64,000 bases of DNA from the NCBI GenBank assembly GCA_029851415.1, contig CM056743.1:79750186-79814185 (forward strand). Reading direction: 5' to 3'. The translations under genes were made by a program, and so were the position numbers. Positions 12,721-23,163 of the stretch are shown one piece after another. The DNA comes from Eretmocerus hayati (taxonomy: Eukaryota > Arthropoda > Insecta > Hymenoptera > Aphelinidae). Each line of letters begins with the position of its first letter. Position 1 is the first letter of the stretch. The notes under the pieces are model-generated. The model was not told the DNA's origin, did no database searches, and was given only the letters and a program-made list of their open reading frames with translations.

Positions 12721-13451
12721 TTATTGTGTTCCAGATTTTAGCGAAAATCGCTGAGCATTTTTGAATTCTGACTCAGACTTGAGAATACATTGCTGAGCAC
12801 TTGTAGGTTGTAACTCAGTAGGTTTCTGAGTATCCATATTTTCTAACTCAAATTGGGAAATAGATTGCTGAGCCTTTAGATATTGTGACTCAGACTTGGA
12901 ATTATCCCTGTGAGCGACTATATTTTGTGACTCAGACGGGGGAGTATCTTGTTGAGTGCTTTTATGTTGCAACTCAGATTTGAAAACAGATTGTCGAGCA
13001 CTCTTATATAGATACTCAAGCAGAAGGTTCGCTCGCTGAGCACTCATGAATTGTGACTCAGATATAACAATGAACTGCTGAGTACCTGTATATTTTGACT
13101 CAGACTCGAGAATAGATAGCTGATCTCTTCCATTTTGAGACTCAAGCTGAAGACTAGCTTGCTGAGCACTTGCATATTGTGACTCAAAATTGGAACAAGC
13201 TGGCTGAGCTCTTATATGCGGAGACTCAGACTTGAGGATAGATTGCTGATCTCGTATATGCAGAGAATCAGGCTCGAAAATAGGTTGTTGAGCACATATA
13301 TATTGTGACTCAGACTTGAAAATACGTTCTTGAGCTCTTATATGTTGGGACTCAGGTTTGAAAAATGGTTGCTGAGCTCTTACATGTGGAGACTCATGCT
13401 CGAATATAGGTTGCTGAGCACTTGCAAGTGGTGACTCAGACTGGACAATAG
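12721..13451 (-). pseudogene. Gag-position Ser/Gln-rich 14-residue repeat protein
   Basis: On the minus strand an open frame encodes about 16 tandem 14-residue units of the form SESQYxxAQQxIFK (a 42 bp DNA period), ending in a stop at 12721. The units vary in sequence but keep length and frame almost throughout. That argues the repeat was once translated. It lies where BEL elements carry gag, but has no capsid-like motif or zinc knuckle that I can see. The frame is cut at 13451 by the TIR element; its continuation appears at 16501-16600. An inverted copy lies at about 16608-16906. Confidence 0.5.
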
Positions 13452-16400
13452 CCCCACTGAAAATGGGTGGCCGCCCGAGCGGGCGCCGGGGCGGGCGCCC
13501 GGACGGTGGCACAAAATCGACGATAAAGTCGCCCGCCCGGGTGGCCGCCGCAAAGATTTTTTTTTCGCCGAAAAATTCAATTTTCATATTTTCATTTTCC
13601 CGAAAACCCGAAATAATTTTTGGGAAGAATTTTATATACATCCCACTCACTTTCTTCTTTTTCCAATTGATCAAAATTTTTTGGAGAGAACTAGAGAATA
13701 TCAAGGATCATTGCGAGTAGTGTGAACAAAAATACTTAGAAGAAGTTTCCAATGTTGAATCTCCACTTCGTGCGAGTCTGAAACACCAATTCTCCAAATC
13801 GAAGTTTCATGAGTCAGTTTTTTATCAATATGTTCTCTATATTTGAAGCAGAAAAAATGATCTGACGTACTATCTCTAGTATCTCTATCACCATTCCCCA
13901 TACGGAGCGTACAGGACATGGTTATTAAACCTACATCTGTTTATTCAAGTTAGATGTATTTCTTGATTCGAAGATAGCTGAAATATAATGGTGAGACGCT
14001 TATCAACGGCGAGTAATATAATGAGATGATTTTTGTGACTACTCGATTCATCAACGCGGGAGGATTGGGGGTTAGAATGAAAGAGAAACACGAGATCAAT
14101 GAATATGAACAATTTACGACGAAAAAGAATCCAAACAACAAATCATCAAACGAACATACTCGATATCACAACAAACACACTCATAAGCATGGTATTGAGA
14201 AATCTACATATTTCTTGAGCACATAATTCAAGAAACCATATGCACATATCCACACTATCATAATAGTTAGAATATTCAACAATAAGCTAAAAATCGATAT
14301 ACACAACGAATCAGTAAGATTTTATTCAGGAAAATATATATGATGAAAAGTGACTTTAAGATCATCACCCACTCACATGAACCCATATACATCCTCACAT
14401 ATACATATATACTCAAAAAATCAAAATACCCACTCATTGGCGCATTCGTAAAAACAACTTATTACCCATCAAATCATGGATCAAATTGTTATTTGATATA
14501 TACTGAATGGTTATTTGGTAACACTATACATGAATCCCGAATCTTACCATCCATACATATATATATGACAATGAACGCAGTGAAAGAAAACACACAAAAC
14601 ATATAATTACATCAAAGAACCGAGAAACATCGCACAAATACATAAAAATCACCAAACACATACACCCAAAATCGCAACAATTATACTTATCGACACAATA
14701 CATAAAACCGTCATTCAATAATACAAACGAACACATACTCACCATCACAATACATATATATACTTACACAACTCACAAATCACCTATGACGTTTTCATTA
14801 GGAGCCGGTGACTGCACGTGGTTAGATCGCAATGACAATGTCATTCGAGCGCTGTAAAAGTGTCCTGGGCTGCTTCTAATAATGAAAATCGAGGTGACAA
14901 ACACAAACACGAAAAACACACGCACACGCGCACGACGCTCTCACAGATTATCGAAAGGTATAGGGGTGGGAGAAAATCTAGTGAGTCCGGACATTTCTCT
15001 GAGTTCCTAATATATAATGAACTCATAGATACGTTTAATACTAGTCGAGAAATTTGGCATGCAAACTTTACGTCCAAATTTGCCCACAATCAGTAACATG
15101 AGACTATCAATAAGGATGATTCATATAGCTCATTCCTACCATATGAGGGATCTAATCATTTGCGTCATTAACATTGCACCATTTCGTTCATCAAACTTTT
15201 ATCACATCGTCACAATTCACATCATTTACACACCTATTATACTCATACATTACTCCATTGCATCCATTCATCACATTCATCCACCACACTACAACACTTC
15301 GCTACTTTGACATTCCATCAACATCATTAGTATAATCATGATCATTAACACGCCAATTTTTAGTCCCTCATCATTCTTACCATTCCATACTCCATATCAC
15401 CTACCACACATTCCATTCATCATTCTGCCACTCACTCTACCATCAACTCCGTGCATCCTCCGCATGCACTTATATTACCAATGATACCACGACAACCAAG
15501 GAGAGGAAAACAAGAGGTCTTCGGAAAAATGAAGAAAGCCGCGAAGAGTCAACACAGCTAGACTTAGGCAAGCGCTTACCAATTCGAAGCTTGCTCCAAA
15601 CTTAGCGTAGAGTCGCTGATACAGTATAACTGAAGAGGATATCAAGACAACATTCCATAATAAGAATAATATATTCAAGTCACACACGGAGTGAATCTCC
15701 CATAGACAATCATTGCAAACAACCGGAAGTCAACACAGAAAGAAGAAAAGCAAATATGTAAGTATTTTCTTGTAACTTGATATTCATCATCATTGTTAAA
15801 TACTTCCATCATCAGGTATTCATATCCACCATTCATCATCTTATCATCATCTTCAATCATTTCAAACTCAATGAACAAGAAGAAGAATATACAATAATCT
15901 CAATATAAAGGTGACATGATGATTTTCAATTATCTCATAATAATATACATCCAATCATTTATAATAATCATGTTATTATCATTCATCCAATATTATTCAT
16001 TTCATTCCAAATTGATATAATTCCCTTCGATCTCATTATTTCCATCCCACATATACATATTCAAATTATATTTCTAAATACAAGAGCATCATTATTGTCT
16101 AAGCTCATAGTCATAAGTACTATTATTACTATATTTTTATATCATTATGATCATTATTATTATACTACTCCTTCCTTGTAATATTTCAGAAACACCAGAC
16201 GGGGTCCTACCCCGAGTCGGGATGAAGTACTATACATACATTATATATAGAATTCGGAGCAAATCATGTATAGAATTTGGAGCAAAAACTTTGCGACTAC
16301 GGAAACATTTTCTCAGTGATGACCATCTTCTGGAGTGGCATACTCAGAGTTCTCTGCGGTAATTTTCCATGGATTGGAGGGAACAAACTTGAATAGAATA

Positions 16401-16500
16401 ATTTCGGGTTTTCGGGAAAACAAAAATATGAAAATTGCATTTTTGGGCGAAAAAAAATTTTCGCGGCGCCCGCTCGGGCGGACACCCATTTTCATTCGGG
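13452..16500. mobile_element. 3.05 kb TIR element, non-coding
   Basis: The termini are inverted repeats of roughly 150 bp. The left end reads CCCCACTGAAAATGGGTG and the right end, read inward, CCCGAATGAAAATGGGTG. Both continue into CCGCCCGAGCGGGCGCCG and a T-run/TTTCCCGAAAACCCGAAAT block. An uninterrupted copy of the target exists at about 16658-16668 in inverted orientation. Comparison implies a 2 bp (AG) duplication. The interior (about 13700-16370) is AT-rich with no recognisable transposase. The superfamily is undetermined. Confidence 0.78.
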
Positions 16501-16908
16501 AGGTTGCTGAGCACTCATATCTTGTGACTCAGAGTTGAAACTAGGTCGCTGAGCTCTTATATGTGGAGTCTCAGACTTGGAAATGGGTTCCTGAGCTCTT
16601 ATATAAGAGCTCAGTCACCTAGTTCCAACTCTGAGTCACAAGATATGAGTGCTCAGCAACCTATTGTCCAGTCTGAGTCACCACTTGCAAGTGCTCAGCA
16701 ACCTATATTCAAGCATGAGTCTCCGCATATAAGAGCTCAGCAACCATTTGCCAAACCTGAGTCCCAACATATAAGAGCTCAGGAACGTATTTTCAAGTCT
16801 GAGTCACAATATGCAAGTGCTCAGCAAGCTAGTCTTCAGCTTGAGTCTCAAAATGAAAGAGATCAGCTATCTATTCTCGAGTCTGAGTCAAAATATACAA
16901 ATGCTCCT
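16501..16908. repeat. Palindromic junction of the 42 bp coding repeat
   Basis: The centre is GAGCTCTTATATAAGAGCTC near 16605. To its left the 14-residue repeat reads on the minus strand, continuing 12721-13451; to its right it reads on the plus strand up to about 16906. The plus copy preserves the empty target site of the TIR element. The plus-strand frame over 16561-16992 is therefore the antisense copy running into LTR, not a separate gene. Confidence 0.8.
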
Positions 16909-16930
16909 GTATCCGACTCGAAGGACCAAA
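16909..16930 (-). promoter_or_regulatory. Primer binding site of BEL-like element
   Basis: The minus strand reads TTTGGTCCTTCGAGTCGG directly after the LTR end. TGG at the start is the complement of a tRNA CCA terminus. Sites of the TGGTCCTTCGAG type are found in BEL/Pao elements. This fixes the element's orientation as minus. Confidence 0.8.
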
Positions 16931-17280
16931 TGTTTTCGCCGGTGTTGGGTTTAGGATTCAGGGTGCATTGTGACGAGAGAAATGCGAATTGATGATTTCA
17001 ACGAACACTAATATATTGAGCATCAACTTGATACATGCTCGAGGTGGTGGAGAGTGTGCGTACTGTTCGCGATCCACAAGAAGACTGACTGATCCGGAGC
17101 GGAGCGGGAGGCCTATAGCCGAGCGGCTGAATGTTTATTGATATACTGCAGTCGGTTCTACTGCCGGTTGAGCGTATCTACTGTCGGTTGAGCGTGTAAT
17201 GCCACTTGATGGCTGAGCTAATGTGTGCGTGGATGTATATGTGATGTCGCGGACATTATTTGATCGGTGCTACATAAACA
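16931..17280 (-). repeat. 5' LTR of BEL-like element
   Basis: 350 bp, with the same ends as 6972-7321. It is followed at 17281 by the AGTGG target duplication and the right part of F3. Confidence 0.92.
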
Positions 17281-18174
17281 AGTGGATCACCTACAACTTT
17301 GATGTGAAAGGTCGGATCTCAAAAATTCTTACGGGACCTTCTGAATCGTTTAAAAATCTAAAAATTTGGTCCCTTGTAAAATTTTTGTACGACCCTTCCC
17401 GTCTGAAATACGAGCTCCGAAAGAAAACTTTGTATCAACATAGGGTGCTTATGGAGATCCCGAAGCTGGTACCTATTTCGTCGTCTTGCTCTATTTTTTT
17501 GCGAAAACTCATGGAAAAAATATCACGCCACATGATTTTGACGTAAAATGATCTCATCTTCCAGAATAATTTATGAGATTTTGTCTCAAATATGATATGA
17601 ACGGCCAAAACATGGGATAAATCAATTTTCATAACAAAACTTGGAAAATTCTTGTCACCTCAAATCTGAGACAAAATCTGATAGATTATTCTGGAAGATG
17701 AGATCATTTCACGTCAAAATCATGTGGCGTGATATTTTTTCATGAGTTTTTGCAAAAAAAATAGAGCAAGACGACGAAATAGGTACCAGCTTCAGGATCT
17801 CCATGAGCACCCTATGTTGATACAAAGTTTCCTTTCGGAGCTCGTAAGTCAGACGGGAAGGGTCGTACAAAAATTTTACAAGGCACCAAATTTTCAGATT
17901 TTTGAACGATCCACAAGATTCCGTGAGAATTTTTGTGATCCGACCTTTCCCATCAAACTTGTAGGTGATCCACTGAAAAAGAATCCTTTTAGATTTTCAA
18001 TGTCGATTACGGGCACTCAAAAAGCACTTGAAAAATATTTCAAACACATGGATCGATAGATTTTTTGTGATCTTCAAGATCCTTTCCCCACAATTCCCAT
18101 ACGATGAAAGGATTCGGAGTTATCATGAATTTAGTGAGACCATGCATGATCCATCAATTTTGGAAGGTACTGTA

Positions 18175-20093
18175 TGTAGGGGAAGTTATGGTTTTTACAC
18201 AGGAAATGGTCGACCTGACGGAAAATTTTGAAGTCCACGATCGGGATGAATGATCAATGGATCTGTCTGGAATTTGGAGTGTGATCCATCAGATTACATT
18301 CCTTAACTTGATCGAAGAAAGTTTGGAATGGAAGATCAATCTGATTGGCTTAGAAGATATATGACGAAGTCTCAACTGTATGTCAGTTATCTAGAAGTTG
18401 GACAAACAAACTCCTCAGTCCAATGATTACCACCATGTTGATCGCTCGTAGTTACAGGTGTGCAGGACTCTTCCGATTATCTTCGGTGTGATCTCTGGAC
18501 ATATGGCGTCTAGATGGAGCGATTCGAAGGTTTTAGAAGTAGTTCTCGAAATGAGCAAAACAGGGTTCTTGAGCAACGAATTTACACGTAAAGCATGCGT
18601 GTAAGAGAGATAATTGGATTAAATTCAGCAATTACAGACGAATATTGTTGAGCCAGAAGAACCAAAACGCCCGTGCGCCATAGAACTGAAGCAAAATCCC
18701 CTTCTGGAATTGGGAGGGAGAAGAAAAATGAAAGGAACAAGGAGCAAGGCAGAACAAGTCACGATAAGACTGAACTTAGAAGTATCCGGCAAGATCAACC
18801 CAAACTTTTTCCTGGAGGATGGCGCACTTCGATACTGGTTTCGAGACTCCGTTAAGGTGTCCGGCCTGGAAAAATCGTCGCTGGTAGATGTGGCCTCAGA
18901 AGATAGGGTTGTTTTTGGCTTATTTTGTGTCGTCAATAAATCCTTCGGGGGAAGGCAGCGACGAAAATTGCCTCGGCGGTTGTTTCTGAAGTCTAGTCAT
19001 GTGCCATATGGCACCCTGGCACCGGAAAGTCCAGGAACCCTGGGCATATTCAAGTCCAACGAGATACTCACGTATACCCAAAAGCCTCACCAGATCAACT
19101 AGGAGTGAGGAGATCACGATGAAACTAGAAGCCACGGTCAAATCAGAAAAATCTGAGAATCGTAAATAGAAGTTTTCAATTTGAGAAACTCAATGAGGAG
19201 CTGAGCACAGCTCAACTAGATAGCTGAGCACAGCTCAACTAGATGAACCGAGTGTCTATCTGAGGGCAACTTATAAAATGAAAGTCGTAGCACTTCTTGA
19301 CACGACATATTTGTCGACCCTAGAGCATTTTATCCCTGGTGCATGAACAAAAATTGGTCACCACACCAAAATCATCGAGTTCAGATGACCGTTGAGGAAG
19401 CCAGTCGATGACGTCGAGAACATAGGCGCTTGAGCTTGTCTGGACATCAGCAACTTCAGGAACATCAAACCATACAAACTAGAAGAGACCTAAGTACCCG
19501 TATGCCGTTTGCCTGTGATAAAGAGAAGCAATAACGGATCGAAATTGTGAGAAGTTGGATCAGTCTTGATTGCTGCCTTTGAATAAATTATTCGAGTGAA
19601 CCAAAACCGTTCCTCGGTTTGAAATTGGACGTTTTGGACGTATTGCAAAAGCTTGGGAAGCTCTACAAAGGACGATGCGCACACGTGAAGATGCATCGAA
19701 ATGGATGGGAACCACAAGTAGAAAACTTTGATGACTGCCTATGAGTAATTAAGGGAAATTTTAGAGGACAGAGAGCGCAGTGATGCGAAGAAACACATAG
19801 CGGAAACACACGGAAACTACATAAAACAATGCGTACTAGAAGTAACAACATTATGAACTTAGACGCGTGAAATAGAAAAACTAAACTTATACTAGAAGAC
19901 GACACGAACGCAAATATGAATCCACGCACAAATTTTGGGGTGAAGTTCGTGCGGAAGCTAGAAGAGGGATTTCTTGTCTATTTCAGGATCTACCCAAAGA
20001 TTACCGGACCTAGAAGACACCAACAGCGAGAGTGAAACCAACACCGAGAGCAAAACCTAGTTTCCAAGCATTTTCGGCGTCTGAATCCAAGCA
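18175..20093 (+). other. Element A interior, right part: no gene recognised
   Basis: This stretch carries about 11 further plus-strand TAGAAG hexamers (for example near 18350, 18391, 18533, 19125, 19476, 19896, 20009) and no recognisable protein motif. A 130-codon frame at 18710-19102 has no familiar domain and I do not treat it as a gene. Confidence 0.65.
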
Positions 20094-20104
20094 GAGTGAG
20101 GGAG
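20094..20104 (+). promoter_or_regulatory. Polypurine tract of element A
   Basis: GAGTGAGGGAG immediately precedes the right LTR. Confidence 0.7.
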
Positions 20105-20424
20105 TGTTGAGGTTGCTCTACTTAGATGCGCTACAACGACGACGAGGAAGCTAGTTCAACTCTCCGCCACTGCCTGTCTGTGGTGCTGGGATACGCGCAA
20201 CCGAAATTCTCTCTCGCGCTCACTCTCTTGAGTCAGTCGTGTGCCACTTATGCTACAGTGCATTTCTTACTCTTGACGTGTTTTGACTTGTGCCCTTCTA
20301 TATCTAGAAGAACGTGTACTATAGAGTACAATTAATCCCGAAGAAACCTTTTCTTACGTAATCCGTGAGGACGATTCATTAGCATCACGGCCTGTCCTTC
20401 GAGTTAATCCGGTGCACTCCTACA
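20105..20424 (+). repeat. 3' LTR of element A
   Basis: 320 bp direct copy of 3783-4106, followed by the CCCTT target duplication at 20425-20429. Confidence 0.92.
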
Positions 20425-21338
20425 CCCTTTTTATATATCACGTCAAGTGATGGTATTCTTTATGGCCTCCGTGAGATCAAAACCATGTGAAAAACCATTG
20501 CTCAACTAAATATATAAAACTGTTGAGAAACAATTCCTCATTCGAATTGGAAGAGCATTTTGAAAAACTAATACGCCTTTCGGGAACACTTACGAGCCGA
20601 GCAACACGAGGCATTACGCTAGTATCCATTATTTGGTAGCCACACGTGGACAAGCGTACCCGAATCTGCAATATTCAAGTAGCCTACGTGAATCCGCATG
20701 ATTTGGCTCGTACGCCAATATCCATGGTTTGGTAGTCGCACACAAACTTGCGTTCGCCAATCCAATTGAATTTAGTAGCGTACGCGAACGGTCATGGTCA
20801 GGTTGTCACATACAACTTCAGGAGAAGTGGGTCTATCCGCTCATAGTCGTACAAGATTCCGCCATTCTTTTGGAAACGTATGCAGATACCCATGGTGTGG
20901 GGGTCAGGCGTGACTTCGCGTTGGCGAATCTGCATCTTTCGTAGCGTACGCGAATATCCGTGGTTAGTGAGTCCAGCGCAAATGTCACGGAAATTCCTCT
21001 AATTTGTAAATTTACGAACGCGAATACCATTTACTTTGGTAGCATAGGCGAATAATCATGGTTTGGTAGTCACACTTTCAAAGGGCGGTGCACTCCCAAT
21101 TTTCAAGTCTGGTCTCAAAAATCATGAGGGTTGGAGATTCCGATTTATGAGTATTTTTCCGATCTAAGAGCGATGGTTTAGTCACTTTTTCGGAAAGATA
21201 ATTCGTCATTCAGGTGTATTCCCTGGTTCGCGTACCCTTCGCCGGATCGCCAAACCCACACACCATTGCGTTCAAAACCACAGAAAGTACTCCACAAAAA
21301 ATCTGCAGACTGATCCATCGATCCCTGTCAGACTACAC

Positions 21339-21434
21339 AATGTGACCACGATATTTCTGACCAAACATACATGCACAAGCACAGGGCATGGGAATAACCT
21401 CCAAATTTTGCGAGAAATATCGTAGTCACATTGC
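21339..21434. repeat. Small ~95 bp hairpin insertion
   Basis: CAATGTGACCACGATATTTC at the left recurs inverted at the right (GAAATATCGTAGTCACATTG), within the diverged F2 copy. The intact F2 copy lacks it, so it is probably a tiny MITE. Confidence 0.6.
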
Positions 21435-21474
21435 ATACATCTTTTCCTGTCAAAATTCCAAATTTTCTCGTTAA

Positions 21475-21698
21475 CACATTTACTGCTACGCTGACTCTTC
21501 GTAATATTATTCCAGCCATGGATTGGACCATCGCAAGTCCGTAGAAACGCCCATAGGGAGTTAAACTTTCTTTGGCTCATTGTTCACGCCCTTACTGAAG
21601 TAAACCACCACGATAGATTTTTTGGGAGCATTTTGCGAGCAAATCAAATTTGGTAAAAATTGAAAAATGAAAAATCGCGGGTCCCACCGGCGAACGTG
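21475..21698. mobile_element. piggyBac-type MITE (TTAA target)
   Basis: The 224 bp insert is bounded by TTAA at 21471-21474 and 21699-21702, with short ends CACATTT and, inverted, CACGTTC. The intact F2 copy reads CTCGTTAAAATGCCTCGC at the same place, so the empty site is directly visible and contains a single TTAA. The superfamily call rests on the TTAA duplication; the termini do not show the usual CCC start. Confidence 0.75.
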
Positions 21699-22483
21699 TT
21701 AAGATGTCTCGCAACTCGAGAAATATCGATTATTTTGGAAAACTACGGGGAAACTCGTTTTATTCGATTGAAAAATTACATTGAACTTATGGAGAGAGAA
21801 AATGCTATGTTGGAATTCGAAATTTCAACCGTACAACATGTATGTGGTCCCACAAAATTCGGTGGATTGACCGCGAATTTTCTGAAAAAAAAAACCAGAT
21901 CACAAGCTGTTTTGTGCACGTATCACATGGACATAGTGTAGAACGAGTGATCAAGACTTCCAAGCGTATGACGAACAATTCTAAGTGCGCTCAAACGAAC
22001 AGAAAACAATAAATCTCCTGGAAGACTGGTCATTTCTTTCTCCAAGGCGAGTATCTCTATAGCTCGAACGTGTTGCCACGAATAGTAGATTATGTACCCG
22101 AGCTGCGGAAACGAGGAACTTTCATGACGAGTGCTAAAAACGCAGTTGTCAGCACGAGTCGTGGAAAACTGCGTTTCCACAACGGGGAACGTACGATTTT
22201 TATGTTCCCGGCGCATAAATGAGCCGGTCCGAGCCCCTATGCGTTAGCGTAGTTTCGACTCTCTACTACGAACGCTCAGCTTTCACACGGATGTAGAGGC
22301 ATCCGTGTCGGTGTGGAAGTTATACTTTCATGTGCGTAAGATATTTGGACCGACCGCGGGCTCCAACCATTTTCCATCAAACAAATTTTTAGTGGAAATT
22401 TCAATTTTTCAGGAAAGAAACTTCATTTTTACTATGGTTTATGAGTTGAACTCAGATTCTATATCAGCCGGTTGATGGAAATT

Positions 22484-22698
22484 TGTTTTCGCCGGTGTTG
22501 GGTTTTGGATTCAGGGTGCATTGTGACGAGAGGAATGCGAATTGATAATTTTAACGAACACTCATATATTGAGCGATAAACTGTTGGATACATGCGCGAG
22601 GTGGTGGAGAGTGTGCGGCGTGTTCGCGATTCACAAGAAGACAGACTGAACCGGAGCAGAGCAGGAGGCCTATAGCCGAGCGGCTGAATGTATATATA
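22484..22698 (-). repeat. Truncated BEL-family LTR
   Basis: It matches about 215 bp of the 350 bp LTRs at 6972 and 16931, starting TGTTTTCGCC, then breaks off in a TATATA run where F4 begins. No partner LTR or remaining LTR sequence resumes after F4 at 30357. Confidence 0.85.
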
Positions 22699-23163
22699 TA
22701 TGAGTGATTCTGGAGCAAGCTGGACAAAACCGTCACCAGGGGGGTCTGGGAAAAATCCGCAAAAATTTTTTTCCATTAGTACTATGTTGAAATAGTACGA
22801 ACAAATTTTTTTCAGATTTTTTCGGCCCCCCCTGTGGGCCCCAGGGCCCATGAAAGGGCCATTTATTATTCGTTTATTGAACCATTATGGTTATAAAGTA
22901 ACAAAAGTTCTATATTCTACTGTAGACGTGTAGCAAGTCAGTACATAATCTCTGTAAATCTCATTAAATAAAAATAGGAGTCATTCTTTGATTCTCATTT
23001 GTACTTTGTACTTTGTCCTGCTTTGCACTAAACTAATGAACATAAAAGATTCTTTGTGGCATCTGCATCCTATGCTTGCGGTCCTTGTCGTCTTCCCTTT
23101 TTGATGTCCTCTCCTTCTTACCACTTGCTCCTCTCCTCCTTTCCTGACACTTGGTTTTCCTCT

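Larger units (their letters stand above)
6972..17280 (-). mobile_element. BEL/Pao-like LTR retrotransposon, decayed and interrupted
   Basis: Direct LTRs at 6972-7321 and 16931-17280 (350 bp each) differ at about 17 positions (~5%). The flanks are AGAGG on the left and AGTGG on the right. The uninterrupted F3 copy reads AGTGG, so this is a 5 bp duplication with one mutation. Orientation is minus: the primer site lies inside the right LTR, the purine tract inside the left one, and the integrase relic reads on the minus strand. The interior is broken by foldback F2 (7502-11101) and a TIR element (13452-16500), and its 5' part is an inverted duplication. It cannot be autonomous. Confidence 0.88.
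6770..18172. mobile_element. F3 copy 1: TA-flanked foldback split by BEL element
   Basis: The termini are CAGTACCTTCC and its inverted counterpart, flanked by TA at 6768-6769 and 18173-18174. The left piece (6770-6971) and right piece (17281-18172) join into a ~1.09 kb element. That product matches the second copy at 32280-38486 once the copia insertion there is removed. The internal sequence is itself palindromic and has no ORF. It is inserted in element A, so it postdates A. A non-autonomous mariner-type foldback is the best reading. Confidence 0.88.
3783..20424 (+). mobile_element. Element A: copia-primed LTR retrotransposon, apparently non-coding, nested
   Basis: Two direct LTRs (3783-4106 and 20105-20424, TGTTGAGG...CCTACA) are flanked by a perfect 5 bp duplication, CCCTT, at 3778-3782 and 20425-20429. 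An initiator-tRNA-type primer site follows the left LTR and a purine tract precedes the right LTR, giving plus orientation. After removal of the nested F3/BEL block the element is about 5.2 kb. I find no gag, protease, integrase or RT motif in the remaining ~4.6 kb interior, so it resembles a large non-autonomous (LARD-like) element or a decayed one. The LTRs differ at roughly 8% of positions by eye, so this is the oldest LTR insertion here. Confidence 0.88.
3679..20622. mobile_element. F1: TA-flanked MITE split by LTR element A
   Basis: The left arm (3679-3782) and the right arm (near 20530-20622) are inverted copies of each other, about 85% identical by eye. They begin CCAGCGTAATGCCTCG and CTAGCGTAATGCCTCG when each is read inward. 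TA lies at both outer edges (3677-3678 and 20623-20624), as expected for a Tc1/mariner-type target duplication. Without the LTR insertion the element is about 297 bp. It has no coding capacity. Everything from 3783 to 20424 is a later insertion. Confidence 0.8.
20630..22340. repeat. Diverged partial copy of foldback F2
   Basis: It follows the F2 sequence collinearly from the CGCGTACGCG-rich centre through the TCTGCAGAC and AACTCGAGAAATATCGATTA blocks to the TGTAGAGGCAYCCGTRT hairpin near 22300, at perhaps 80% identity. It is broken by two small insertions (21339-21434 and 21475-21698). No left arm is recognisable. Confidence 0.75.

Noticed and set aside
16561..16992. 143-codon plus-strand frame as an independent gene
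   Set aside because: It is the inverted copy of the 14-residue repeat continuing through the primer site into the LTR.
18710..19102. 130-codon frame in element A as a gag remnant
   Set aside because: No gag or zinc-knuckle feature is visible, and frames of that length are not surprising here.
22484..22698. A second complete BEL element beginning here
   Set aside because: Only about 215 bp of LTR is present, with no primer site or partner LTR. The sequence breaks off at F4 and does not resume after it.
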